From positions 992,001-1,056,000 of the forward strand of contig NZ_SGWZ01000001.1 in assembly GCF_004216755.1 (NCBI RefSeq): a stretch of DNA of 64,000 bases, read 5' to 3'. The notes below the pieces were generated by a model. The model was given only the letters and a program-made list of their open reading frames with translations. It did not search any database and was not told the origin of the DNA. The translations under genes and the position numbers were made by a program. The DNA comes from Kerstersia gyiorum (lineage in GTDB: Bacteria; Pseudomonadota; Gammaproteobacteria; Burkholderiales; Burkholderiaceae_B). Positions within the stretch are counted from its first letter, which is position 1. Each line of letters opens with the position of its first letter. Shown here piece by piece: positions 36,301 to 43,319 of the stretch.

Positions 36301-36798
36301 GTAGTTGGCCAGGACCAGCTGGGCGCGCAGCGCGGCCTCATCGAGCTTGTCGCCCTTGCGGAAGGAAAAAGTATAGGCTGCCAGGAACGAGGGTGGCGCG
36401 AGCCGGTAGAGCGCGGTGGTGACAGGGACGGTAAGAATGTCTACCTGGCCCTGCATCAGCGCATGCAGCGTTTTGAGACGCTCGGAAATGAGATCCTGGT
36501 GCGGCGAGAATCCATCGTAGGGCAGGGTTTCCCAATCCGGCAGCTGGCGCACCCGGCGTTCCGGCGCGAACAGGCGGATTTCCTCGGCCAGGCGCTGGGC
36601 TTGCAGGGGCTCGGCGCACAGGATCAGCATGGGCTGGCCGGCGCGCTCCGAGAGTTCCGCCAGCCAGCAGGCATCGCCGGAGCCGTGCGGGCGCGGCTGG
36701 GCATGGCGCAGGCCGGGTTTCAGGGCGGCAAGGACGCTGGCGGTGGCCGGCGATTCGGGCAGCAGCGAGGCGCTGGAAGTGGTGGTGGATTCAGGCAT
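33310..36798 (-). CDS. mfd: Transcription-repair coupling factor
   Basis: DNA translocase of 1162 residues that removes RNA polymerase stalled at lesions and recruits UvrA. In order: UvrB-homology modules (GSGDACWLAELSERAGQPML to about residue 350), the RNA-polymerase-interacting domain near VHLQHGIARYRGL, then the RecG-like motor with Walker A DVGFGKTEVALRAAF, the DEEH box (IIDEEHRFGVRQKE), TATPIPRTL, and the helicase C-terminal half with TTIIETGIDVPSANTIII and QLHQLRGRVGRS. The TRCF domain closes the protein. ATG 36798 is 27 bases from the divergent ispD start. Confidence 0.97.
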   Translation of the reverse strand: MPESTTTSSASLLPESPATASVLAALKPGLRHAQPRPHGSGDACWLAELSERAGQPMLILCAEPLQAQRLAEEIRLFAPERRVRQLPDWETLPYDGFSPHQDLISERLKTLHALMQGQVDILTVPVTTALYRLAPPSFLAAYTFSFRKGDKLDEAALRAQLVLANYSHVTQVSAPGEFSLRGGIIDLFPMGSAVPYRIDLFDDEIESLRSFDVDTQRTLYPVREIELLPGREFPLDEDARTRFRARFREEFEGDPSRALPYRDIGNGIAFAGVEYYLPLFFDETATLFDYLPAGTLAVTHGDIDNTIQGFARDTQSRYQFLKSDRERPLLPPDRLFMNQEVLFGHLRQLPRLALTDTPNPDFTAPPDVAIARRAEDPLARLRLCIHGLKGVSDSAARRVVLCADSAGRRETLLLMLQEHGLAPHEQADSLPAARVADGRFILATAPLTAGFIRHADGTVFLTENDLYPDSGGSLRRPRRAQEQASNVEAMVRDLAELREGDPVVHLQHGIARYRGLASMDLGEGQMEFLHLEYAQGSTLYVPVSQLHLIARYSGADPESAPLHQLGSGQWEKARRKAAKQVRDSAAELLDLYARRAARQGYAFELSPSDYGTFAQGFGFDETPDQAAAIEAVIDDMTSGRPMDRLVCGDVGFGKTEVALRAAFIAVANGKQVALLCPTTLLAEQHAQTFSDRFAEWPVKVVELSRFRSAKEITSAIGGINDGTIDIVIGTHKILSKDVRFKRLGLVIIDEEHRFGVRQKEALKALRAEVDVLTLTATPIPRTLGMSLEGIRDFSVIATAPQKRLAIKTFVRREDGSTIREALLRELKRGGQAYFLHNEVETIHNRRARLEELVPEARIAVAHGQMPERELEQVMKGFYQQRYNVLLCTTIIETGIDVPSANTIIIHRADRFGLAQLHQLRGRVGRSHHQAYAYLLTPGEDAITSNAKKRLEAIQAMEELGSGFYLAMHDLEIRGAGEVLGESQSGNIQEIGFSLYSDMLNAAVRALKSGKEPDLDADLHAGCEINLHAPALLPSDYCPDVHARLALYKRLSHAPDDDTLLGLQEELIDRFGPLPEAAKTLLASHRLRLRAEALGIQKIDASETQALLHFRTDTRVDPVRLIELVQKQRHIRLSGPDKLRMEISKPDIAARIDAVRGLLRALG

Positions 36799-36810
36799 GA
36801 GGACTCTGAT

Positions 36811-36816
36811 TATAAA
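36811..36816 (+). promoter_or_regulatory. Possible -10 box of ispD
   Basis: TATAAA sits 9 bases before the ispD ATG in the 27-base gap between the mfd and ispD start codons. If used, transcription would begin within a few bases of the start codon, giving a leaderless or nearly leaderless message. No convincing -35 is seen at 16-18 bases. Confidence 0.35.
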
Positions 36817-36825
36817 ATCCCTGGC

Positions 36826-37518
36826 ATGACAGAGAAACTGATTGCGATCGTTCCCGCCGCCGGGGTCGGGAAACGCGCCAGCCGGCATGATGGCGATGTG
36901 CCGAAACAATACCGCCAACTACGCGGCGAACCCGTGCTGCGCCTGGCGGTGCAGGCCTTGCTGGCGGATGCACGGGTGAGCCAGGTGCGGGTCGCGGTGG
37001 CGCCCGGCGACGGCTGGGCAGCCGAAGCGCTGGCCGGCCTGCCCAGGGTCGAGTGCCGTCCTTGCGGCGGCGTCGAACGCGCCGATACCGTGGCCAATGC
37101 GCTCGCCGATGCGGCGTTGCATGCCGGCCTGGGCGAGCGCGACTGGGTTTTGGTGCATGATGCCGCCAGGCCGGGCCTGCCGGTGCAGGCCCTGGCACGC
37201 CTGATAGACGCCTGCCTGGCCGATGCCTGTGGCGGCCTGCTGGCCCTGCCGGCGGCAGATACCGTCAAGCAGGGCCGAGAAAGGGTGGCACGCACTCTGC
37301 CTCGTGATGAAATATGGCTGGCGCAGACGCCGCAGATGTTTCGTGCCGGTCTGCTGCGCCAGGCGCTGGCCGAAGCACGCGCCGCTGGCGTGGCCGTCAC
37401 GGATGAGGCCAGCGCAATGGAGGCGGCGGGACATGCGCCGTTGCTGGTAAGAGGGTCGCCGCGTAATGCCAAGCTGACCTGGAGCGAAGATTTTGAATGG
37501 ATGGAGAATTGGGGATGA
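36826..37518 (+). CDS. ispD: 2-C-methyl-D-erythritol 4-phosphate cytidylyltransferase
   Basis: Third enzyme of the MEP isoprenoid pathway, joining MEP and CTP to CDP-ME; 230 residues. The CTP-binding N-terminus AIVPAAGVGKR, KQYRQLRGEPVL, the substrate loop GGVERADTVANAL, HDAARPGL, and TDEASAMEAAGH are all present. The stop overlaps the ispF start (ATGA). An unbroken frame runs upstream through the antisense of mfd, but ATG 36826 gives the exact family start. No Shine-Dalgarno is visible. Confidence 0.96.
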   Translation: MTEKLIAIVPAAGVGKRASRHDGDVPKQYRQLRGEPVLRLAVQALLADARVSQVRVAVAPGDGWAAEALAGLPRVECRPCGGVERADTVANALADAALHAGLGERDWVLVHDAARPGLPVQALARLIDACLADACGGLLALPAADTVKQGRERVARTLPRDEIWLAQTPQMFRAGLLRQALAEARAAGVAVTDEASAMEAAGHAPLLVRGSPRNAKLTWSEDFEWMENWG

Positions 37519-38006
37519 GTATTCCGTTTCGCGTGGGCCAGGGGTTTGACGTACATGCGCTGGTCGAGGGCCGCCCGCTGATCATCGGTGGCGTGACGAT
37601 TCCGCATACGCATGGTCTGGCCGGGCATTCGGATGCCGACGTGTTGCTGCACGCCGTGACCGATGCTGTACTGGGCGCGGCGGGCCTGGGTGATATCGGC
37701 CGGCATTTTCCCGATACCGATCCGGCATTCAAGGGAGCGGACAGCCGCGTGCTGTTGCGCGAGGCGTTTGCGCGGGTACGTGCCGCTGGCTGGGAAGTCG
37801 TCAACGTGGATGCGACGGTACATGCCCAGGCGCCGAAGATAGGCCCGCATGCCGCGGCGATGGTGGCCAATATCGCTGCTGATCTCGCCCTTGAGGCTGG
37901 CGCCGTGAATGTGAAGGCCAAGACCAACGAGCATCTGGGTTACCTGGGCCGCAAGGAAGGGATTGCGGCCACGACGGTGGCTCTGCTGGCACGCCGCCAG
38001 AACTGA
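37515..38006 (+). CDS. ispF: 2-C-methyl-D-erythritol 2,4-cyclodiphosphate synthase
   Basis: Trimeric zinc enzyme making MEcPP from CDP-ME 2-phosphate, 163 residues. The metal ligands lie in GQGFDVHAL and LAGHSDADVLLHAVTDA; FPDTDPAFKGADS and TNEHLGYLGRKEGIAATTVALL complete the site. It is coupled to ispD by ATGA, the common ispDF pairing. Confidence 0.97.
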   Translation: MSIPFRVGQGFDVHALVEGRPLIIGGVTIPHTHGLAGHSDADVLLHAVTDAVLGAAGLGDIGRHFPDTDPAFKGADSRVLLREAFARVRAAGWEVVNVDATVHAQAPKIGPHAAAMVANIAADLALEAGAVNVKAKTNEHLGYLGRKEGIAATTVALLARRQN

Positions 38007-38048
38007 GGCCAGGCGTGGTGCGCGGTCCGGCTGCGCAGGCTGTCCGGG

Positions 38049-38588
38049 TCAGCCGCCGATGGGACGGTTGCAGACGCTGGGTTCGTCGGTCAGCAGTGCA
38101 TCCAGCACGCGCAGCACTTCTTCCGGGTTGCGGCCTACCTTCAGGCTGTTGACCGAAATGTGCTGGATCACGTTGTCCGGGTCGACGATCAGGGTGGCGC
38201 GCAGTGCCACGCCCTGGCTGCGTTCGCGGATGCCCAGCTGGTCGATCAGGGAACCGGACGTATCGGCGAACTGGTGATGCTGGATGCGCGCCAGTTCGTT
38301 TTGTTCGCGGCGCCAGGCCAGCTTGACGTGTTCATTGTCGCTGGAGCCGCCCAGCAGGATGGCATCGCGTTCTTCGAAGGCTTCGGCCAGGGCATCGAAG
38401 CCGACGATTTCCGTCGGGCAGACCGAAGAAAAGTCCTTGGGGTAGAAATAGATGACTTTCCACTTGCCGGGAAAGGTGCTTTCGGTGATGTCTTCGAAGG
38501 CCGAAACGCCGTTTTCCTCCGCCAGGGTAAAGCCAGGCTTGACGCCGATAATGCGAAACGAGTCGAGTTTGTCGCCGATGGTTTTCAT
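38049..38588 (-). CDS. Peroxiredoxin, AhpC/TSA family
   Basis: Thiol peroxidase of 179 residues. The peroxidatic cysteine is in YFYPKDFSSVCPTEIVGF and a resolving cysteine is in EPSVCNRP near the end, so it is a 2-Cys enzyme with a C-terminal tail like mycobacterial AhpC. GGGAG before ATG 38588 supports the start over a longer frame. No ahpF or ahpD lies nearby, so the reductant is unknown. It follows the sensor kinase gene on the same strand after 98 bases. Confidence 0.92.
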   Translation of the reverse strand: MKTIGDKLDSFRIIGVKPGFTLAEENGVSAFEDITESTFPGKWKVIYFYPKDFSSVCPTEIVGFDALAEAFEERDAILLGGSSDNEHVKLAWRREQNELARIQHHQFADTSGSLIDQLGIRERSQGVALRATLIVDPDNVIQHISVNSLKVGRNPEEVLRVLDALLTDEPSVCNRPIGG

Positions 38589-38686
38589 CAAAATCTCCCA
38601 GGAGTCCCAAAGCGTCAGGATGACGCTCGCTGGAAGCATTCTACGCGAGAGCCAGGGCTGGAGATAAGAGCGTGCCGGGGGGGGCG

Positions 38687-40087
38687 TCAGCTTTGCTGGG
38701 GGCGTGGCAGTTCGATGCGGACCAGCAGGCCCGAGGGGTCGTTTTGCAACAGGTTCAGGCGTCCGCCGATCTGGCTCAGCAAGCGTTCGACGATGGACAA
38801 CCCCAGGCCGGCCCCGCTGACGCCGGTGCGCGCGCTTTCGCCGCGCGAGAACGGGCGCAGCATCTTGGCGCTATCGGAAAGCGGTATGCCTGGGCCCTGG
38901 TCGGAAACGTCGATGCGCAGCCATTTGCCCTGTACGCTGGCGGACAGGTTGATATGGGCCCGGCCGTCACCGGACAGGCCATAGCGCCTGGCGTTCTCGA
39001 TGAGGTTGGTGATGATGCGCTTGAGGTCGAAATCCGAGATGCGGGCGTAAAGATCTGGGGCGATATCCGCTTGCAGGGTACCGCCCAGCGCTTCGGTATG
39101 GCTGCGTTCGCGCTGGTAGATTTCGTGCAGTACGTCCGAGACGAAAGTGACTTCCTGGCCGGATGTGCCGGCAGGGCGGGCGTAATCCATGAGCTGGCCG
39201 ATACAGCGTTCGATCTGGCCGAGATCCTGGTCGATATTCTGCAGCGTATCTTCAGACACTCCGCTCATTTCGATTTCCAGGCGCAGCCGCGCCAGCGGCG
39301 TACGCAGGTCATGAGAGAGGCCGGCCAGCATCAGTTCCCGGTCTTCTTCGCTCTGGCGCAACTCATGCGCCATGCGGTTGAAGCTGGCATTGATGCGGCG
39401 CAGTTCTTCCGGGCCGCCTTCGGGCAGCGGCAAAGGAGTGGAGCCACGCGATAGTTCCTGCACGGCCTTGGCCAGGCGTGACAGCGGGCGGTTGACGAAG
39501 CCCACACTGATGGCTGCACCTATCAGCGAGAGGATGAGCGCGGTCACCCCCCAGCCTATCCATTCCATCCCGCCTGTCAGGCCGAACTGGTCGCGTTCGA
39601 AGACCAGCCAGTAATCCTCATCGTCGATGCGGAAACTGACCCAGATACCGGAGATATTGTTGACGGAACTGGCCAGGCGGATGTCTTCGCCCTGGCGGCT
39701 GCGGATCAGCGTGGCGACGCGAGTCCAGTAATCGTCGTGCGGCAGCGCCTGGATATCGTCCTGCTCGGTGCGGGGATAGACCTGCAAGCCTTCATTGGTT
39801 GCCAGGTCCAGCAGCAGCCGGCTGCGGGAATCCGGCGCTGAATAGATCAGCGCGGCGCGGGTGATATTGACGGAAGTGACGACTCGCTGCGCCATCTGGT
39901 AGGCGCGCGGGCCGATTTCCATGCTGAAGAAGACTTGCAGCCAGGCCAGCAGGCTGGCGATCATCAGCGTGCTGAGCAGCAGGAATGTGCGTCCGAACAG
40001 CCCGAGACGGAACAGTCGCGTCCAGCGGGACTGTTCGGCGTGGCGGGCAGTTGGTCGGTTCGGTGCCTGAGTGTCAGTTGCCGCCAT
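38687..40087 (-). CDS. EnvZ/RisS-like sensor histidine kinase
   Basis: Inner-membrane sensor of 466 residues. One membrane helix (about 31-53), a periplasmic domain of about 110 residues, a second helix (about 175-196), a HAMP domain, then the dimerisation domain with H259 in GLSHDLRTPLARLRLEIEM and the ATPase with the N box (ITNLIENARRYG), G1 (DQGPGIP) and G2 (GAGLGLSIVERL). It is the partner of the OmpR-like regulator, with a 14-base gene overlap. It resembles Bordetella RisS, and here the reading frame is intact. Confidence 0.92.
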   Translation of the reverse strand: MAATDTQAPNRPTARHAEQSRWTRLFRLGLFGRTFLLLSTLMIASLLAWLQVFFSMEIGPRAYQMAQRVVTSVNITRAALIYSAPDSRSRLLLDLATNEGLQVYPRTEQDDIQALPHDDYWTRVATLIRSRQGEDIRLASSVNNISGIWVSFRIDDEDYWLVFERDQFGLTGGMEWIGWGVTALILSLIGAAISVGFVNRPLSRLAKAVQELSRGSTPLPLPEGGPEELRRINASFNRMAHELRQSEEDRELMLAGLSHDLRTPLARLRLEIEMSGVSEDTLQNIDQDLGQIERCIGQLMDYARPAGTSGQEVTFVSDVLHEIYQRERSHTEALGGTLQADIAPDLYARISDFDLKRIITNLIENARRYGLSGDGRAHINLSASVQGKWLRIDVSDQGPGIPLSDSAKMLRPFSRGESARTGVSGAGLGLSIVERLLSQIGGRLNLLQNDPSGLLVRIELPRPQQS

Positions 40088-40811
40088 CGGGGACGAAGAC
40101 GTAGCCCAGGCCCCAGACCGTCTGGATGAAGACGGGCTTGGAAGGATTCGGCTCGATCAGCTTGCGCAGGCGCGAAATCTGCACGTCCAGGCTGCGGTCG
40201 AAGGCTTCGTATTCGCGGCCACGGGCCAGTTCCATCAGTTTGTCGCGCGACAGCGGTACCTTGGGATGGCGTGCGAAAACTTTCAGGACCGAGAACTCGC
40301 CCGTGGTGATGGGCACGGTTTCGCCGTTGCGCATCAGGGTGCGGGTTGAGAGATTCAGGGTATAGGGACCGAATGCGACGGACTCGTTTTCCTGGCTGGG
40401 CGCGCCGGGATGCTCTTCGGCGCCACGGCGGCGCAGGATCGCATTGATGCGGGCCAGCAGTTCACGCGGGTTGAACGGCTTGGACAGGTAGTCGTCAGCA
40501 CCCATTTCCAGGCCCAGGATGCGGTCGATTTCTTCCGCCTTGGCCGTCAGGATGATGATAGGCGTATTGTCATGCGCGCCACGCAGCCGGCGACAGATCG
40601 AAAGACCATCTTCCCCGGGCAGCATCAGGTCGAGCACCAGCAGGTCGAAATGCTCACGTTGCCACAGGCGCGCCATCTCCTTGGAATCTTCAGCCACAAA
40701 AACATTGAAGCCTTGTTCCGAAAGGTAACGGCGCAGCAGGTCGCGCAGACGGGGATCGTCATCGACGACCAGCAGTTTGCGAGGAGTTGGAGGCGTTTGT
40801 GGTGTAGGCAT
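40074..40811 (-). CDS. ompR: OmpR/RisA-like response regulator
   Basis: DNA-binding regulator of 245 residues. The receiver has the acidic pocket VVDDDP, phospho-acceptor D61 in LLVLDLMLPGEDG, the switch threonine in IIILTAK and lysine in DYLSKPF. The winged-helix domain contains the recognition segment YEAFDRSLDVQISRLRKLIEPNPSKPVFIQTVWGLGYVF. In Bordetella the equivalent RisA controls virulence and stress genes; in E. coli OmpR controls porins. The porin at 13259 is a natural but unproven target. An inverted repeat lies 50 bases upstream. Confidence 0.94.
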   Translation of the reverse strand: MPTPQTPPTPRKLLVVDDDPRLRDLLRRYLSEQGFNVFVAEDSKEMARLWQREHFDLLVLDLMLPGEDGLSICRRLRGAHDNTPIIILTAKAEEIDRILGLEMGADDYLSKPFNPRELLARINAILRRRGAEEHPGAPSQENESVAFGPYTLNLSTRTLMRNGETVPITTGEFSVLKVFARHPKVPLSRDKLMELARGREYEAFDRSLDVQISRLRKLIEPNPSKPVFIQTVWGLGYVFVPDGGN

Positions 40812-40862
40812 GGCGTAAATGTAACAGCGGGCTAAAAGGGGGCCAAAGGGGCTTACTTAACG

Positions 40863-40876
40863 TTACACAAGTGTAA
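40863..40876. promoter_or_regulatory. Inverted repeat upstream of ompR
   Basis: TTACAC (40863-40868) and GTGTAA (40871-40876) form a perfect 6-bp inverted repeat spaced by AA, about 52 bases upstream of the regulator start. A further TGTAAC stands at 40819-40824 nearer the gene. It may be an autoregulatory operator; which protein binds is not known. Confidence 0.35.
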
Positions 40877-41038
40877 GTTTCGCCACAAGTGGCAGCTCAG
40901 CATATCCTTCTGTAGAGCGCTCGGCGCGCCAGTAGTTCCTTGCCTGCTCCTGTTCCGGACGGATGTCAGGGTCAGTGGCCTGCCCGGCGTGACGATTCCA
41001 TCTGCCCGTTTCCGGGCTGCATTCCTTACAATCCTGGA

Positions 41039-42271
41039 ATGGACATCAATCTGATCAGTTTTGAAACCTCGGGGCCGCGTTGCAGCGTGGCATTGCTGCG
41101 CGCTTCTGCTGGGGCCATCCGTAGTATAGCGACGCGCAGCCATGATGGGGGACAGGATCATGGGCAGCAGATACTGCCTCTGGCCAGCAGCCTGCTGCGC
41201 GATGCCGGCCTGACGGTGGCCAGCCTGCATGGCGTGGCTTTCGGGCAGGGGCCTGGCGGCTTTACCGGCTTGCGCGTGGCTTGCGGCGTGGCGCAGGGCG
41301 TTGCCTACACGCTGGACGTGCCAGTGCTGCCGGTGGTGTCCAATCTGGCAGTGGCTGCAGCAAGCAGCGCTGCACCAGGACAATTGGTAATGACGGCGCT
41401 GGATGCACGCATGGATGAGGTCTATCTGGCGGTCTACCGCGCGCCGACGCAGGCTGGTGCCGCTTGGCAGGAATTGCTGGCGCCGCAGCTGGTTGCCGCA
41501 GCCGACGCCGTGCCCTGGGTGGAAAGCCTGTTGCCGGGCTGGCAAGCCAGCCACGGCGCTGGTGTCGCTGCGCCGTTGTGGGCTGGTGATGGATGGCGGC
41601 TGACCCAGGCTGGTGTCAGGTTCGCGCCGGAATTGCTGGCTTTGCGCCCAGAGGCGGAAATCGTGGCGCGGCTGGGCCTGGAAGCCTTGCTGCGCGGCGA
41701 GGGGCGGCCGGCGCCCGAAGCCATGCCGCTATACGTGCGGGATAAAGTGGCTTTCACGACGGCCGAGCGCGCCAACGGCGATGGCGGCAATCCCAGGGCG
41801 TCCGCACCTATTTATGTGCAGGCCATGGGTGCCGCACATTTGGACAGCGTGGTCGATCTCGAGGCCCAGGTACAACTGCATCCGTGGACGCGCCGCAATT
41901 TCGAGGATGCGCTGGCTGCCGGCTATGACGCCTGGGTGCTGTGCGAAGGCGATGCCGTCGTTGGCTTCTATATCGCCATGCTGGCGCCGGATGTCTCGCA
42001 TTTGCTGGCAGTGGCCGTTGCGCCCGAGCGCCAGCGCCGTGGATGGGGCTGGCGTCTGCTGGAGCATTTTTCGCAGCGCGCCGCCGAGGCGGGGCTGGAA
42101 GGCTTGCTGCTTGAAGTTCGGCCGTCCAATACCGGGGCGTTGGCGCTGTACCGCCGTTTCGGTTTCGAGCAGATCGGTGTGCGCAAGGGCTATTACGAAG
42201 CGGGCACGGAACGGGAGGACGCCTGGGTATTCCAGAAGCGCCTGCCAGTGGCTGCAGGGAGCCAGGCGTGA
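41039..42271 (+). CDS. tsaB: TsaB-RimI fusion: t6A synthesis subunit joined to ribosomal-protein-alanine acetyltransferase
   Basis: A 410-residue two-domain protein. Residues 1 to about 255 are TsaB, partner of TsaD in making the t6A37 modification of tRNAs: LISFETSGPRCSVAL, the typical GQGPGGFTGLRVACGVAQGVAY and MTALDARMDEVYLAVYR. Residues about 260-410 are a RimI-type GNAT (QAMGAAHLDSVVDLEAQVQLHPWTRRNFEDAL, acetyl-CoA loop VAPERQRRGWGWRLLEHF, LEVRPSNTGALALYRRFGFEQIGVRKGYY). These are separate neighbouring genes in many bacteria; here there is no stop between them. ATG 41039 gives the canonical TsaB start. It overlaps the UDG gene (GTGA). Confidence 0.92.
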   Translation: MDINLISFETSGPRCSVALLRASAGAIRSIATRSHDGGQDHGQQILPLASSLLRDAGLTVASLHGVAFGQGPGGFTGLRVACGVAQGVAYTLDVPVLPVVSNLAVAAASSAAPGQLVMTALDARMDEVYLAVYRAPTQAGAAWQELLAPQLVAAADAVPWVESLLPGWQASHGAGVAAPLWAGDGWRLTQAGVRFAPELLALRPEAEIVARLGLEALLRGEGRPAPEAMPLYVRDKVAFTTAERANGDGGNPRASAPIYVQAMGAAHLDSVVDLEAQVQLHPWTRRNFEDALAAGYDAWVLCEGDAVVGFYIAMLAPDVSHLLAVAVAPERQRRGWGWRLLEHFSQRAAEAGLEGLLLEVRPSNTGALALYRRFGFEQIGVRKGYYEAGTEREDAWVFQKRLPVAAGSQA

Positions 42272-43248
42272 GCGAGCCGCAGGTGTCCGTATCGTCCATG
42301 CAGCGCCTTTGGCTCAAGGAAATGGGCGTTGGGCGCTGGCTGTTGCCCGAGCCGCCGCGCCGTCCGGCACCGTCGGCCGATGCGGGCGTGCAGGTGGCGA
42401 CGGCAGCCGCTGCGCCGTCCGGCCCGGCCGAAGCCCGCCGGCCTGCGGACGACGCCAGCGGCCAGGTACGTCGCAGCGGTGCTGGCGATGCGCTGGCTCT
42501 GCTGGCTGCCGGTCGCGACAGGCAGGCGGGCCGTCCGGCCGCTGCGCGCCCTGGTGCGCCTGCGGCAGTGTCCCTGGCGCAGGCGCCACAAGCCGGACAG
42601 TCCGTGGCCCAGGCGCCGGCGCAAAGAGTGGATCAGCCGGGCGGTGAGCCTGTCGTGATGGCGGAGCGTGGGCCGCTGGCCCAGGATATGGAGGGTCTGC
42701 GCGAGCAGGTGCTGGCCTGTACCGCCTGCGATCTATGCAAGACGCGGCGCCAGGCAGTATTTGGCGACGGCGCTTTCCCGGCACGCTGGATGGTGATCGG
42801 CGAAGCGCCCGGGGAGCAGGAAGACCGCCAGGGTTCGCCGTTTGTCGGGCGGGCCGGGCAATTGCTGGATTCCATGCTGGCCGCCGTCGACCTGCAACGC
42901 GGGCGCGAGGTTTTCATTGCCAACGTGATCAAGTGCCGGCCGCCAGCGAACCGCAATCCCAGGCCGGAAGAAATCGCCGCGTGCAGTCCTTATCTGATGA
43001 AGCAGATTGAGCTGATCAAGCCTGAAGGCATTCTGGTGCTGGGGCGCTTTGCCGCCCACACGTTATTGCAGACCGAGGCTTCCATTGGCAATCTGCGCGG
43101 CCGTGTACACGCCTGGCGCGATGGCAGTGGCAGGGATATTCCGCTGGTGGTCAGCTATCACCCGGCCTATCTGTTGCGCAGCCCTCATGCCAAGGCAGCA
43201 GCCTGGCAAGACTTGCGGCTGGCGGTGGCGCAGGCGCCGCAGGGCTGA
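42268..43248 (+). CDS. Uracil-DNA glycosylase, family 4 (Fe-S)
   Basis: Removes uracil from DNA; 326 residues. Residues 1-130 are a variable Pro/Ala/Gln-rich extension that starts MSEPQVSVSSMQRLWLKEMGVGRWLLPEP. The catalytic part has the cluster cysteines in CTACDLCKTRR and, further on, in KCRPP and IAAC, motif 1 GEAPGEQEDRQGSPFVGRAGQLLD and motif 3 SYHPAYLLRSP. The GTG start at 42268 overlaps the stop of the tsaB-rimI fusion, so the three activities are co-translated. Confidence 0.93.
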   Translation: MSEPQVSVSSMQRLWLKEMGVGRWLLPEPPRRPAPSADAGVQVATAAAAPSGPAEARRPADDASGQVRRSGAGDALALLAAGRDRQAGRPAAARPGAPAAVSLAQAPQAGQSVAQAPAQRVDQPGGEPVVMAERGPLAQDMEGLREQVLACTACDLCKTRRQAVFGDGAFPARWMVIGEAPGEQEDRQGSPFVGRAGQLLDSMLAAVDLQRGREVFIANVIKCRPPANRNPRPEEIAACSPYLMKQIELIKPEGILVLGRFAAHTLLQTEASIGNLRGRVHAWRDGSGRDIPLVVSYHPAYLLRSPHAKAAAWQDLRLAVAQAPQG

Positions 43249-43273
43249 TTTTCCGGCCCAGGCGTCAAGTGCC

Positions 43274-43301
43274 GCAGCGACGGGCGTGGCCCGTCGGCTG
43301 C
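43274..43301. other. Strong hairpin between convergent UDG and lplT genes
   Basis: CGACGGGC (43278-43285) pairs with GCCCGTCG (43289-43296) around GTG. With one bulged G the stem extends to GCAG/CTGC outside. It fills most of the 71-base convergent gap and likely stabilises both mRNA ends. No T-run is present. Confidence 0.45.
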
Positions 43302-43319
43302 TCGCTTGCCTGAGGCCGC

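Noticed and set aside
33298..37518. A 1406-codon open frame on the plus strand running through the antisense of mfd into ispD.
   Set aside because: Up to 36825 it is the mirror of the mfd coding strand, with no family resemblance. It stays open because GC-rich third positions make antisense stops rare. Only the ispD part from 36826 is real.
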